Assembly: GCF_017068455.1 (NCBI RefSeq)
Contig: NZ_CP070608.1
Span: forward strand, 544,501-608,500
Origin: Fulvivirga lutea
GTDB lineage: Bacteria; Bacteroidota; Bacteroidia; Cytophagales; Cyclobacteriaceae
Length of the DNA: 64,000 nt
Direction: 5' to 3'
The position numbers were made by a program, and so were the translations under genes. Position 1 is the stretch's first letter. Every line of letters starts with the position of its first letter. A model generated the notes under the pieces. That model saw nothing but the letters and a program-made list of their open reading frames with translations. It made no database searches and was not told the DNA's origin. Shown in pieces: positions 26,970 through 35,902 of the stretch.

Positions 26970-28823
26970 ATGGGAGAGCACATAACCAAAACAGTTAGCT
27001 CAGAACATGAGCATAGCACCTTTTTATCACATCTGCTCAGTGATATTAAGGCCTTAGAGTATATGCTCAATCATCAGCTAATAGAATCAGGCATAGCAAG
27101 AATAGGTGCAGAGCAAGAATTTTGCCTGGTAGATGATAGCTTCAGGCCATCTGATAAAGCGGTGGAAATTCTTCACTCCATCAATGATAGTCACTTCACT
27201 ACAGAATTGGCTAAATATAATCTTGAGATAAATCTCGATCCGGAAGTTTTAGAAGCAAACTGTTTCAAAGTAATGGAAGTTAAATTGTTGGATTTACTTG
27301 CCCTTGCTGGTAATCATGCTCAAAAGTTTGACAATAAAATTTTACTAACGGGAATATTACCAACCATCTCAAAAAACACCCTTGAGTACCATTATCTCAC
27401 TCCTATTCCCAGGTATTATGCCTTGAATGAACGAATGAAAGAACTTCGGGGAGATGATTTTAGCTTGCATTTAAAGGGTGTAGATGAGCTTACCATTAAG
27501 CACAGCTCGGTACTGTTTGAAGCCTGCAACACCAGCTTTCAAATGCACCTACAAGTTGATCCCGAAAACTTCGCTGATTCGTACAACTGGTCGCAAGCCA
27601 TTGCAGGGCCGGTGCTAGCTGCATGCACCAATTCTCCCCTATTATTAGGCCGAGAATTATGGAGTGAAAATAGGATCGCATTATTTCAGCAAAGTATTGA
27701 TACCAGATCATCATCCTATGCATTGAAAGATCAACTAGCCCGTGTTTCTTTTGGTCAGAAATGGGTGAAAGATTCCATTGTTAATATTTACAAAGAAGAT
27801 ATTTCCAGATTCCCAATCATACTCACTAAGGAAATTCAAGAAAATAGCGAAAACTTAGTTAAACAAGGCAAAATTCCTAAGCTCGAAGCACTGAATTTAC
27901 ATAGCGGAACTATTTATAAATGGAATAGAGCTTGTTATGGGGCAGCAGGTGGTAAAGCGCATGTAAGAATAGAAAACCGGTACATACCTGCCGGGCCAAA
28001 TGTGAAAGATGAAATGGCAAATTTTGTGTTTTGGGCTGGCCTCATGTTGAGCCAAGACGGCAAATACAGAAATATTGCCGCTAAAATGGATTTTAAGGAT
28101 GCAAAATCAAACTTTCTAAAGGCTGCACGATATGGCAAAGAGTCTATATTAATATGGGACAATAAGCATTGGAATGCCCCGGATCTTATTTTAAAAGTAC
28201 TTCTTCCCCTGGCAAAATCGGGATTAAAAAAGCTCAAAATAAATGAGCAAGACATCAGTGATTATTTAACAATTATTGAGAAAAGAGTGAAGGGTACAAG
28301 TGGGAGTCAATGGATTATTAATAACTATAGAAAATTAAATGGCACGTATAAAAAGGACGACTCATTGGTGAAATTGTGCGAATGCACGTTTGAGCATCAA
28401 CAAAAAAATATTCCCATACATCGGTGGCCAGATTGCAAGTTAAAATTGAAATTTTCGGTTTCGTCAACCATTGAACATATTATGTCGACTCAGTTAATTA
28501 CAGTAAGAGCTAAAGACTCGGCACAGTTGGCGTTAAGCATTATGAATTGGAATAACATTCATCATATGCCCGTTGATGACGGGCGCGGCAAACTTATGGG
28601 CCTGCTCACCTATCGTCATATATCTAAACTAAACACACCAGATATTGACTCCGCTAGGGTGGCAGACATAATGGTTGAAGAAGTAATATCTATTACTCCT
28701 AATACACCCATAAAAGAGGCTATTGAAATTATGAAGAAAAATGAATTCGGCTGTCTACCAGTTATAGAGCATGAAGAACTGGTGGGCATTGTAACTATTA
28801 AAGATGTAACACCTTTTGATTAA
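26970..28823 (+). CDS. Glutamate-cysteine-ligase-like (GCS2) domain fused to a CBS pair
   Basis: 617 residues. Residues about 10-480 follow the GCS2/carboxylate-amine ligase fold: IGAEQEFCLVD near the start with the metal-binding Glu pair, ELAKYNLEINLDPEV, FQMHLQV, and GKAHVRIENRYIPAGP. Residues about 490-617 are two CBS domains (IMSTQLITVRAKDSAQLALS and DIMVEEVISITPNTPIKEA). The core would form an amide bond between a carboxylate and an amine using ATP; the CBS pair may give nucleotide regulation. The stop overlaps the next gene, a zinc deacylase/desuccinylase type, by eight bases. Confidence 0.85.
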   Translation: MGEHITKTVSSEHEHSTFLSHLLSDIKALEYMLNHQLIESGIARIGAEQEFCLVDDSFRPSDKAVEILHSINDSHFTTELAKYNLEINLDPEVLEANCFKVMEVKLLDLLALAGNHAQKFDNKILLTGILPTISKNTLEYHYLTPIPRYYALNERMKELRGDDFSLHLKGVDELTIKHSSVLFEACNTSFQMHLQVDPENFADSYNWSQAIAGPVLAACTNSPLLLGRELWSENRIALFQQSIDTRSSSYALKDQLARVSFGQKWVKDSIVNIYKEDISRFPIILTKEIQENSENLVKQGKIPKLEALNLHSGTIYKWNRACYGAAGGKAHVRIENRYIPAGPNVKDEMANFVFWAGLMLSQDGKYRNIAAKMDFKDAKSNFLKAARYGKESILIWDNKHWNAPDLILKVLLPLAKSGLKKLKINEQDISDYLTIIEKRVKGTSGSQWIINNYRKLNGTYKKDDSLVKLCECTFEHQQKNIPIHRWPDCKLKLKFSVSSTIEHIMSTQLITVRAKDSAQLALSIMNWNNIHHMPVDDGRGKLMGLLTYRHISKLNTPDIDSARVADIMVEEVISITPNTPIKEAIEIMKKNEFGCLPVIEHEELVGIVTIKDVTPFD

Positions 28824-29982
28824 ATCAGAAACGATAATAGATATTACTAACAAAAGACAGATCGGAAGAATTACAGGTGCCACACCCGGACCCACCCTTA
28901 TATTTACAGCGGGAATACATGGCAATGAACCTTCAGGCGTCACGGCTTTAGAAAATGTTTTCAATGCACTTAAGAACTACGAAGGTGCCATTAAGGGAAC
29001 TGTTATCGGCCATAAAGGAAATTTACGCGCACTTAACTTTAACGTTAGGTTTATAGATGAAGATCTGAATAGAATATGGAGTAAAGAACGCCTGAAGCAA
29101 CCATTTAATCCACATAGTTCAGAAGCGAGAGAACAGGTCGAATTATGGCAAGAAATTCAAGATATTCTGTCCGATAACAACGGCCCTTACTATTTCTTTG
29201 ATTTACATACCACCTCAGGGCAAACCATCCCATTTTTAACTGTAAATGATAGCCTTCTTAACCGAAGGTTTACAAAAAATTATCCTTTACCCATTGTGTT
29301 GGGTATAGAAGAATATTTAAAAGGCCCAATACTGAGCTATATCAATGAATTGGGTTATGTGGCTTTTGGTTTTGAAGGTGGTCAGCATAGCGATGGTTCA
29401 TCTATTATTAGGCATGAACATTTTATTTATACCACGTTAGGAATAACAGGAGTGTTGAGTCCTCATGCCGTACAAAATCACAAAAATACTCTCAAAGAAC
29501 TCGGTAAAGGAAGAGCTAATTATTTTGAAATATTTACCTACCAACATGTTCCTTTTAGTGTCGATTTTGAAATGAAACCAAGCTTCAAAAATTTCCAAAA
29601 GGTTAAAAAAGGAGAACTTTTGGCAATTTTAAATGGAGAAAAAATCAATTCCCCCACAAAGGCTCAGATATTTATGCCATTGTACCAGCAGCAAGGTGAC
29701 GATGGCTTCTTCTTAGTTCGTCCGATACCTCGATTCTTTTTATGGTTATCTAAGCACATACGTAAGTGGTATAAATTACTAACCCTTCTACCGGGTGTTC
29801 ATGCAAATTCTGCCGATTCCAGTGAAATAATAGTAAATACCCATGTAGCGCGTTTTTTCCCTAAACAAATATTCCACTTATTCGGATACCGTGCTCGTCA
29901 ATTAAAGGGCCATCAATATATCATGCAAAACAGGGAAACGGCTAGCAGAACAGCTGCTTATTACAATGAACCCTGGTTTTAA
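28816..29982 (+). CDS. Succinylglutamate desuccinylase/aspartoacylase family zinc hydrolase
   Basis: 388 residues from a TTG start at 28816 that overlaps the previous stop; no ATG exists before the conserved core. The M14-like zinc site is GIHGNEPSG (His and Glu ligands) with the third ligand in FDLHTTSGQ. NVRFIDEDLNRIW supplies the Asn-Arg substrate-binding motif of this family. It should remove an acyl group from an N-acyl amino acid or related amide. The pairing with an amide-forming GCS2-like protein suggests that the two make and break the same kind of bond. Confidence 0.87.
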   Translation: MIKSETIIDITNKRQIGRITGATPGPTLIFTAGIHGNEPSGVTALENVFNALKNYEGAIKGTVIGHKGNLRALNFNVRFIDEDLNRIWSKERLKQPFNPHSSEAREQVELWQEIQDILSDNNGPYYFFDLHTTSGQTIPFLTVNDSLLNRRFTKNYPLPIVLGIEEYLKGPILSYINELGYVAFGFEGGQHSDGSSIIRHEHFIYTTLGITGVLSPHAVQNHKNTLKELGKGRANYFEIFTYQHVPFSVDFEMKPSFKNFQKVKKGELLAILNGEKINSPTKAQIFMPLYQQQGDDGFFLVRPIPRFFLWLSKHIRKWYKLLTLLPGVHANSADSSEIIVNTHVARFFPKQIFHLFGYRARQLKGHQYIMQNRETASRTAAYYNEPWF

Positions 29983-30010
29983 TGCAATGAGCACACGTTA
30001 AATAATCATA

Positions 30011-30042
30011 TTTGCTTACTTACTAGTTAGTAAGTACATTTG
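30011..30042 (+). promoter_or_regulatory. Promoter of the TetR-fabF-tfoX operon with operator in the spacer
   Basis: A -33 TTTG (30011-30014), a 20-bp spacer and a -7 TACATTTG (30035-30042) match the Bacteroidota promoter form exactly. The perfect inverted repeat (30017-30036, 9-bp arms TACTTACTA/TAGTAAGTA around GT) fills the spacer, so a bound repressor would block the polymerase. The GTG start lies five bases after the -7 box, which implies a leaderless transcript. Confidence 0.8.
30017..30036. promoter_or_regulatory. TetR-type operator palindrome
   Basis: The arms TACTTACTA and TAGTAAGTA are perfectly complementary around a central GT. The site is about 10 bp upstream of the TetR-family gene and overlaps its promoter. 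Binding by the encoded protein is inference. Confidence 0.75.
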
Positions 30043-30046
30043 TATT

Positions 30047-30595
30047 GTGAGTACAAAAAGCACGATCATTAATCTTGCCGACCGGTTAATTCGCAAAAAT
30101 GGTTACCATGCGTTTAGCTATGCCGATATTGCCAGCCGCTTAAAAATTAAGAATGCAGCCGTGCATTATCATTTCCCTACCAAGGGAGATTTAGGCGCTG
30201 CTGTGATCGACAAATCACGATCTCAATTTCAAGAGTCAATCAAACAATGGGGTGTTGATAGCCCTAAAACTCAATTGGAAAACTTTCTTAACATTTATTC
30301 ATCCATTGGCAGTCAGCACTTAGTTTGTTTCATGGGTGCATTGGGGCCTTCTTTTGATTCTTTACCGGTAGTAATGCAAGAATCGTTAACCAAAGCAAGT
30401 AATGAGATCAGGGTTTGGCTGCAAAACATTCTTTCACAAGGTAAGCAAGAGGGGTCTCTTCATTTCATCGAACCTGTGGAAGAGCGGGCAGATTTAATCG
30501 TCACTTCACTCTTGGCATCCCTAATTCTGAATAAAGTTTCAGGCGAAGACATTTTAAAAAACACATCTAACAGCATTAAAAAACATTTAATATGA
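30047..30595 (+). CDS. TetR/AcrR family transcriptional regulator
   Basis: 182 residues from a GTG at 30047. The N-terminal helix-turn-helix is standard for TetR (LIRKNGYHAFSYADIASRL followed by VHYHFPTKGDLGAAVI); the C-terminal ligand domain (about 60-182) is of the type annotated TetR_C. A perfect 20-bp palindrome in the promoter spacer just upstream suggests that it represses its own operon. The last four bases overlap the fabF start. The effector is unknown; a fatty-acyl compound is a reasonable guess from the neighbour. Confidence 0.92.
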   Translation: MSTKSTIINLADRLIRKNGYHAFSYADIASRLKIKNAAVHYHFPTKGDLGAAVIDKSRSQFQESIKQWGVDSPKTQLENFLNIYSSIGSQHLVCFMGALGPSFDSLPVVMQESLTKASNEIRVWLQNILSQGKQEGSLHFIEPVEERADLIVTSLLASLILNKVSGEDILKNTSNSIKKHLI

Positions 30596-31845
30596 GTAAT
30601 AGAAGAGTAGTAATTACCGGAATGGGCGCGTTAACACCTATTGGTAATAATGTTCAGGATTTCTGGACCGGATTAGCCAATGGCGTATCCGGAGCAGGGC
30701 CTATCACTAAATTTGATACAAGCCTATTCAAGACCAAATTTGCCTGCGAATTAAAAAATTTCGACCTTGAAGAACATTTCGATAAAAAATTTATCCGTAA
30801 GAATGACCCATTTACTCTATATGCATTAATCGCTTCAAGAGAAGCCATGGCAAATGCCGGTATAAATCCTGAGACTATCAATAAAAATAAAAGTGGTGTA
30901 ATTTGGGCGTCAGGTAATGGTGGCATCACTACATTCGAAACGGAAATACTGGAATATGCTAAATCTGAAATTGGGCCAAGATTCTCACCTTTTTTCATTC
31001 CTAAAATTTTAGCCGATACACCTTCCGGAGCCATTGCCTTGGAACATGAATTCAGAGGCATTAATTATTGCACTGTTTCTGCATGTGCGTCCTCTACATC
31101 AGCGATCATGGATGCCTACAACTACATCAAATGGGGCAAAGCCGATGTGTTTATTGCCGGTGGATCAGAAGCTCCTATCACACAATCGGGTATTGGTGGG
31201 TTTAACGCTATGAAAGCATTATCTACAAGAAATGACGACCCCGCCACAGCCTCCAGGCCATTTGATAAGAATCGTGATGGCTTTGTAATGGGAGAAGGAG
31301 CTGGTGCGCTCGTTTTAGAAAATTTAGATCATGCTTTGGCCAGAGGTGCTCGCATTTATGGTGAGGTAGTCGGTGCCGGCATGTCTAATGATGCCTATCA
31401 CACCACAGCTACCCACCCCGATGGGCTTGGCGCTAAGCTAGCCATGGAAATGGCATTAGAAGAAGCAGGGATTACAATTCAGGATATCGATTATGCCAAT
31501 TTACATGCTACCTCTACACCTGTGGGCGATTTATCTGAGCTTAACGGACTTATGTCTTTGGCAGGAGATAATCAACTAGGCTTACAAGTGAGTGCCACCA
31601 AATCGATGACGGGTCATTTATTGGGTGCGGCAGGAGCCATAGAAGCCATTGCTACAGTTAAAGCACTGGAAGAATCAGTTATTCCACCTACAATTAATAC
31701 TACAGATATCGATGAAGCTGTTCCTAAGGGTATTGATATTACACAGCATACAGCTATTAAAAAAGAAATGACCTATGCAATGAGCAATACGTTTGGTTTT
31801 GGCGGCCATAATGCCATAGCCATTTTTAAAAAATATGTAAATTAA
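30592..31845 (+). CDS. fabF: Beta-ketoacyl-ACP synthase II (KAS II, FabF type)
   Basis: 417 residues, full length. The thiolase-fold catalytic triad is Cys165 in VSACASSTSA, His305 in LHATSTPVGD and His342 in MTGHLLGAAGA. It condenses malonyl-ACP with an acyl-ACP. The usual H-G-T-S-T-P motif reads H-A-T-S-T-P, a small deviation. The gene is placed under a TetR regulator with a strong operator rather than beside acpP as housekeeping fabF usually is, so it may be a second copy with a special role (membrane adaptation or a pigment/secondary lipid). Confidence 0.92.
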   Translation: MSNRRVVITGMGALTPIGNNVQDFWTGLANGVSGAGPITKFDTSLFKTKFACELKNFDLEEHFDKKFIRKNDPFTLYALIASREAMANAGINPETINKNKSGVIWASGNGGITTFETEILEYAKSEIGPRFSPFFIPKILADTPSGAIALEHEFRGINYCTVSACASSTSAIMDAYNYIKWGKADVFIAGGSEAPITQSGIGGFNAMKALSTRNDDPATASRPFDKNRDGFVMGEGAGALVLENLDHALARGARIYGEVVGAGMSNDAYHTTATHPDGLGAKLAMEMALEEAGITIQDIDYANLHATSTPVGDLSELNGLMSLAGDNQLGLQVSATKSMTGHLLGAAGAIEAIATVKALEESVIPPTINTTDIDEAVPKGIDITQHTAIKKEMTYAMSNTFGFGGHNAIAIFKKYVN

Positions 31846-31848
31846 GGC

Positions 31849-32193
31849 ATGGCCTATGACGAGCATTTAGCAGAGCGCATTCGTACCTATTTCAATCAAG
31901 AGAAAGTTTCTTTCGAGGAAAAGAAAATGATGGGTGGGCTTTGCTTTATGGTAGATGATAAAATGTGTGCCGGTGTTGTTAAAAATGAATTGATGGCCCG
32001 CGTTGATCCTGAAATTTATGATGAAGTGTTGAACGACAAAGGAAGCCGGGAAATGGATTTTACCGGTAGAGCCATGCGAGGCTTTCTCTTTATCCAACCA
32101 GAAGGTGTAGATATGGAAAAGGATCTGGAATATTGGCTGAATCTATGCCTGGAATTCAATCCAAAGGCTAAATCGAGTAAAAAGAAAGGCTAA
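31849..32193 (+). CDS. TfoX/Sxy N-terminal domain protein
   Basis: 114 residues with the TfoX N-terminal fold: FEEKKMMGGLCFMVDDKMCA and the C-terminal FLFIQPEGVDMEKDLEYWL. In gammaproteobacteria TfoX is a competence regulator; the single-domain versions common in Bacteroidota have no proven role. It starts three bases after fabF and is probably the last gene of the TetR operon. It converges with the PIN toxin gene with a four-base overlap. Confidence 0.88.
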   Translation: MAYDEHLAERIRTYFNQEKVSFEEKKMMGGLCFMVDDKMCAGVVKNELMARVDPEIYDEVLNDKGSREMDFTGRAMRGFLFIQPEGVDMEKDLEYWLNLCLEFNPKAKSSKKKG

Positions 32194-32600
32194 ATAAATA
32201 CGTTAGTCAAATACTCATTACGAATATCCCGATAGATGTAAAAATCTGAATCAATACTCGCTACTTGCTTTATTTTAAGTTGTTCAGCAGCCACAATCAA
32301 TGATGCATCCGCAAGGTCCATTGGCACATCATTAAATTTATTGGTAAGTGCAATTAATCGTCTTACATGATTTTGGCCAAGTTCGAACATTTGCAAACCG
32401 CCTCTATCAATCCATTCCAATAAATTAAGTTGTGCTTTGTGGCTAAAATCAAGCATATGAGAGGCTTCTGTAATAATTGGCCAAGTAGTGATTAAATAAC
32501 CTTCATACTCCTTCAAAAAATTTATTGCTCTACTATGAAACGCATCACTTTTGTCGAAAAGCGCAATCAGCGGACCTGCGTCAATGAGTGTGCTTGTCAT
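32190..32600 (-). CDS. PIN domain ribonuclease toxin (VapC-like)
   Basis: 136 residues with the PIN acidic residues: Asp7 in LIDAGPLIALFDKSD, Glu in TWPIITEASHML, and Asp in MDLADASLIVAAEQL plus SIDSDFYIY near the end. VapC toxins cleave tRNA or rRNA in a Mg2+-dependent way. The start overlaps the ribbon-helix-helix antitoxin gene by 20 bases, the usual arrangement of a type II toxin-antitoxin operon. Confidence 0.92.
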   Translation of the reverse strand: MTSTLIDAGPLIALFDKSDAFHSRAINFLKEYEGYLITTWPIITEASHMLDFSHKAQLNLLEWIDRGGLQMFELGQNHVRRLIALTNKFNDVPMDLADASLIVAAEQLKIKQVASIDSDFYIYRDIRNEYLTNVFI

Positions 32601-32829
32601 TGAGTTTTTTCTTTAAAATCTTCTTATAATTTGATGATAAATTTTTTTGTCCACTAGATTCTACTCCGAACAAGTCCTGACCTATCAAAAAGGGATCCTT
32701 TGATTTTTCTTTTTTTGAAAAATAAAGTGCTAGAGCCTCCTTAACGATATCTGTTTTAGAAGTATGAGTTTCGTTAGAATATTCCTGGAGTTTCTTTTCG
32801 AGTTCTTTGTCTAATCGAACGTTCAACAT
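32581..32829 (-). CDS. Ribbon-helix-helix antitoxin
   Basis: 82 residues. The N-terminal ribbon-helix-helix (MLNVRLDKELEKKLQEYSNE, then TSKTDIVKEALALYF) binds DNA; the Lys-rich C-terminus (about 50-82) should wrap the PIN toxin. The ATG at 32829 is preferred over a TTG at 32850 because the promoter -7 box (32855-32848) would lie on top of the longer form. Two direct repeats in the promoter are likely operator half-sites for autoregulation. Confidence 0.87.
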   Translation of the reverse strand: MLNVRLDKELEKKLQEYSNETHTSKTDIVKEALALYFSKKEKSKDPFLIGQDLFGVESSGQKNLSSNYKKILKKKLNDKHTH

Positions 32830-32847
32830 AAACTTTAATTTGTAATA

Positions 32848-32878
32848 CAAACGTAATACAAATTCATTTGGTTCACAA
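32848..32878 (-). promoter_or_regulatory. Toxin-antitoxin promoter with direct-repeat operator
   Basis: On the minus strand TTG (32878-32876), a 20-bp spacer and TACGTTTG (32855-32848) fit the Bacteroidota promoter. TTTGTATTAC is repeated at 32862-32853 and 32851-32842, one helical turn (11 bp) apart, overlapping the -7 box. This is suited to a ribbon-helix-helix repressor. Confidence 0.75.
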
Positions 32879-32880
32879 TT

Positions 32881-33390
32881 CTAAAAATCACTTACAATAT
32901 CTTCAATTACTTCTTCTTTATCTTCCTTCAGCTTTTCGCGCATTAAAAATGAGGTGTAAGTCAGCTCTAACTTATCTTTCTGATAAGGCACATAGGATAA
33001 TCTAAGGTTTTCACCTGTCCAGTGATGATACTTGCTCCTATAGTTATATTCAGGTTCACCAAATGCAGACTTTAAGCCTTTGTAAAGGTTGGGGTCTTTA
33101 TCGGTAATTACTGTAATCTGAAAGATGGAATCTTTGTAGGTGAGTACTTCTAAATCATGAATTTTAATGCTACCAATACTTTCGTAATGATCTTTTTTTG
33201 GCACATATACTTTGATGTTTTTGTAGTAGGCGTGCTCGTCATCCTTCTTAAATTCAAGGCCTTCATAATCGAGCACAGAAGTGTTTACCTGAATGTCTTT
33301 AAAGCCGTTTCTTTTGTCTAATTCCGCAGCTGTTTGGGCGAAAGAACAACTCAATGAGACTGAAAAAAGTAGTATTAGATACCTTACCAT
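32881..33390 (-). CDS. Secreted hypothetical protein
   Basis: 169 residues with a signal peptide at about 1-19 (SVSLSCSFAQ; the Cys at about 15 could also be lipidated). The mature domain is mixed alpha/beta, with regularly spaced Tyr/Lys/Asp (YYKNIKVYVPKKDHYESIGS; FGEPEYNYRSKYHHW), and ends in a Glu/Asp-rich tail. I recognise no family. It is a stand-alone gene between the toxin-antitoxin pair and the GAF protein. Confidence 0.65.
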   Translation of the reverse strand: MVRYLILLFSVSLSCSFAQTAAELDKRNGFKDIQVNTSVLDYEGLEFKKDDEHAYYKNIKVYVPKKDHYESIGSIKIHDLEVLTYKDSIFQITVITDKDPNLYKGLKSAFGEPEYNYRSKYHHWTGENLRLSYVPYQKDKLELTYTSFLMREKLKEDKEEVIEDIVSDF

Positions 33391-33456
33391 AGCATTGATT
33401 TTGTGCTAAAATAAGCAAGCAAAATGCCAAGTGGTAAATTTCAGTGAATTTTTAAA

Positions 33457-35844
33457 TTATTCGGCCTCGATCGCTTCCAGCACACTTTGAATAACCTCGC
33501 TACCAAACTCCTTAGGTTCTGCCTTTCCATTAACCTCCACTCTTATCGCCTTCAGGCCATGGGCTCCCTGCAATTCCTCTAGCTCGAGGTGCTCTACAGT
33601 ATCTTTTAAATAACCTACAGACTGTAAGTACTGAATGTATCGTGTGTACTCTTCTCTTTCTTTTTGCTGGGTATATACTATGGCAATTTTACCAGGTTGA
33701 GTAAGTCGTTCTTCCGTATCAAGAATAAAGGCTTTATCTATACGTTTTTTCACTATTTCATAGCGAATGTTATAGGCCCCATCCACATCAAAGTGCTTTT
33801 CATCTTTCCTGAATTTAATGGAAAGGGGTTCTCCATGAACAAGTATCAGCTGGGTTATATCCAACGGTTTTGACAGATTGCTTTTCAACCCCTCCACCTT
33901 AGCAGCTATTTCACACATCACAATCAGCTGCCACAGTCTAAAATTATTTAGATACAAAGGACTAAACTCTCTATCATTAACCATAGACTGACCCATGTAA
34001 ATATTATACTCTACTCCGTCAGTCTTATACTTCTCAAAATAATGAGGGAAAATGTTCTGAGCTTCTAATTCAACCTCTTCCAGATAATCAGATATTACTT
34101 TGTTTATCTGAGTTAAACTCTCCTCAAAGTCTTTTCTCTTGTTATAAACAACGCCAAGAGTTGGATCGAGAAGGTTCTCATAATTATTGATGATTTTATT
34201 AAGGCTTTCGTCACCATTTTTAAAATGATCGAAAGCAGGTACAATTTCATTTTTTAGAAAATCAATAACTGATGATTCATCTCCTGAATTAAGACCTTTA
34301 GCTATCTTCTCAACTTCTTTATTGATGCGGAATTCTATTTCGCTGAGAATTGGCATATTCTTCTTTTCAGCAATCGCCTTCAATACCTTCTTGGCTTCGT
34401 TTAAATTTTGTTTTAGGTCTTGCTGAATGGCCGTATTTCTTTCCAACGAACTATTTCTGATATCTGACATACCATATAGTGGATATACATTATCAAAAAC
34501 AATGGATCCAAACGCCTCTTTTCTGCCCGACATTCTTTTGCCTAAAATATCATATCCCTCTTGCAAAAATCGCCACTCAACGCTCGGGTGGATTGCCGTA
34601 CACTCTTCCTGAATTAACGCCCGAACTTCGGTTTTCATCTCCTCTAACACTCTATGCACTGCGGCCGAGAACATAGGCAATACAGCTTCCATTTTTGAAG
34701 CACTGATCGCATTTAACTTACCCACATATGGTGTGCCTAATTCCAGCATGCCAATCACATTATTATCATACATAATTGGTGCAACGGCCACATTTTTAAT
34801 GCCTTTCTTAATCAACTCCTTTTCGATGTGCGACTTATCAGGCATAGCCTCTAAATCTTCGATAATCACAGGTCGTTTTAAGTCATTGGCTTTATCATAA
34901 ATGGATCCAACAAAATAATCGCATGAAAGCTTCTCTTGCTGGTTCGGCATCATAAAACTATTCCAACCACTCATACCCTGGTTCGACATGATGTTATTAT
35001 CAATATCGAAGAACGATAGCCCCAACTGCATTTGGGGAAGATTAAAAATAGATCGTATTTTTTGTTGAATGGATTCGAAGCTATTTGGGCAGATTACTGC
35101 ATCCTTCTTAAGTAAATCATACTTAATTCTAGAAAGCATCTCCCCTTCAGTTACCTCTACCAAATGGCAAAGGCTAAAGCCCTGAAATTCAAATCGGTCA
35201 GGCTCTATATATTCCAACCACAACTCTGTGTTATAAATGTCGCTCATCAGAATTTGAATCTGCTCCTTAGATAGTGGCTTGAGAGGCTTCTTCTTAATTA
35301 CCTCTGCAAACTGAAGGTTGAATTCTACTTTATAAATTCTATCCAACTTTGTTTCCAGGTCCGGAATGGTAATGAGCACGGGCTGATCAAACTTAAGGTC
35401 TGTGCCATAGAATTTGTTAAGAACAAACAAACACGCCCTGAAAATTTTGGCCGCTTCCATATCATTATCCTTAAAACTAGAAGTGATGTCCGTTCTAATT
35501 TTATCCAAAGGCAATAGTCTTCTATAGCCCGGTGTAGCGTAAAATCCTATGAAATTAAAAGGCACTAACGCTGCGGCAAATTCTGTTTCCATTAAAGCCG
35601 GAGGCATAATGGCACTCATCAAAAGCCCTAAAAGTTCTTTATGATTTTTAAGGGAATCCAAATCCTCAATAGGCTCCTTTAATTCAGGAGCAGCTTTGAT
35701 CAACTCTTTAATGCGATCGGTCGGATAAAGTTGGAATATATTGTTGCTTTCCAAATTAGCTTCCCAATACTGAACCAGTGGGGCTAAATTTAATTTTGTA
35801 CTAAATGGAAAACTATTAGTCTGTATTTGTTTACTCATATTCAT
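33457..35844 (-). CDS. Large GAF-domain protein, function unknown
   Basis: 795 residues, soluble. A GAF domain is visible near residues 240-410 (FVGSIYDKANDLKRPVIIED, then KNVAVAPIMYDNNVIGMLEL). The flanks are helical: residues about 1-230, and a long region about 420-620 with coiled-coil character, then a C-terminal region with several Tyr/Ile strands. No kinase, cyclase or DNA-binding domain is present, so it may be a stand-alone signalling or scaffold protein. Similar large GAF proteins exist in Cytophagales. A second in-frame ATG lies two codons downstream of the first. Confidence 0.8.
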   Translation of the reverse strand: MNMSKQIQTNSFPFSTKLNLAPLVQYWEANLESNNIFQLYPTDRIKELIKAAPELKEPIEDLDSLKNHKELLGLLMSAIMPPALMETEFAAALVPFNFIGFYATPGYRRLLPLDKIRTDITSSFKDNDMEAAKIFRACLFVLNKFYGTDLKFDQPVLITIPDLETKLDRIYKVEFNLQFAEVIKKKPLKPLSKEQIQILMSDIYNTELWLEYIEPDRFEFQGFSLCHLVEVTEGEMLSRIKYDLLKKDAVICPNSFESIQQKIRSIFNLPQMQLGLSFFDIDNNIMSNQGMSGWNSFMMPNQQEKLSCDYFVGSIYDKANDLKRPVIIEDLEAMPDKSHIEKELIKKGIKNVAVAPIMYDNNVIGMLELGTPYVGKLNAISASKMEAVLPMFSAAVHRVLEEMKTEVRALIQEECTAIHPSVEWRFLQEGYDILGKRMSGRKEAFGSIVFDNVYPLYGMSDIRNSSLERNTAIQQDLKQNLNEAKKVLKAIAEKKNMPILSEIEFRINKEVEKIAKGLNSGDESSVIDFLKNEIVPAFDHFKNGDESLNKIINNYENLLDPTLGVVYNKRKDFEESLTQINKVISDYLEEVELEAQNIFPHYFEKYKTDGVEYNIYMGQSMVNDREFSPLYLNNFRLWQLIVMCEIAAKVEGLKSNLSKPLDITQLILVHGEPLSIKFRKDEKHFDVDGAYNIRYEIVKKRIDKAFILDTEERLTQPGKIAIVYTQQKEREEYTRYIQYLQSVGYLKDTVEHLELEELQGAHGLKAIRVEVNGKAEPKEFGSEVIQSVLEAIEAE

Positions 35845-35902
35845 TTCTGTGTAGACAAATACTCAACGATATTGCGATAAAATAAGTTTGGGTTTAGGTG
35901 CT

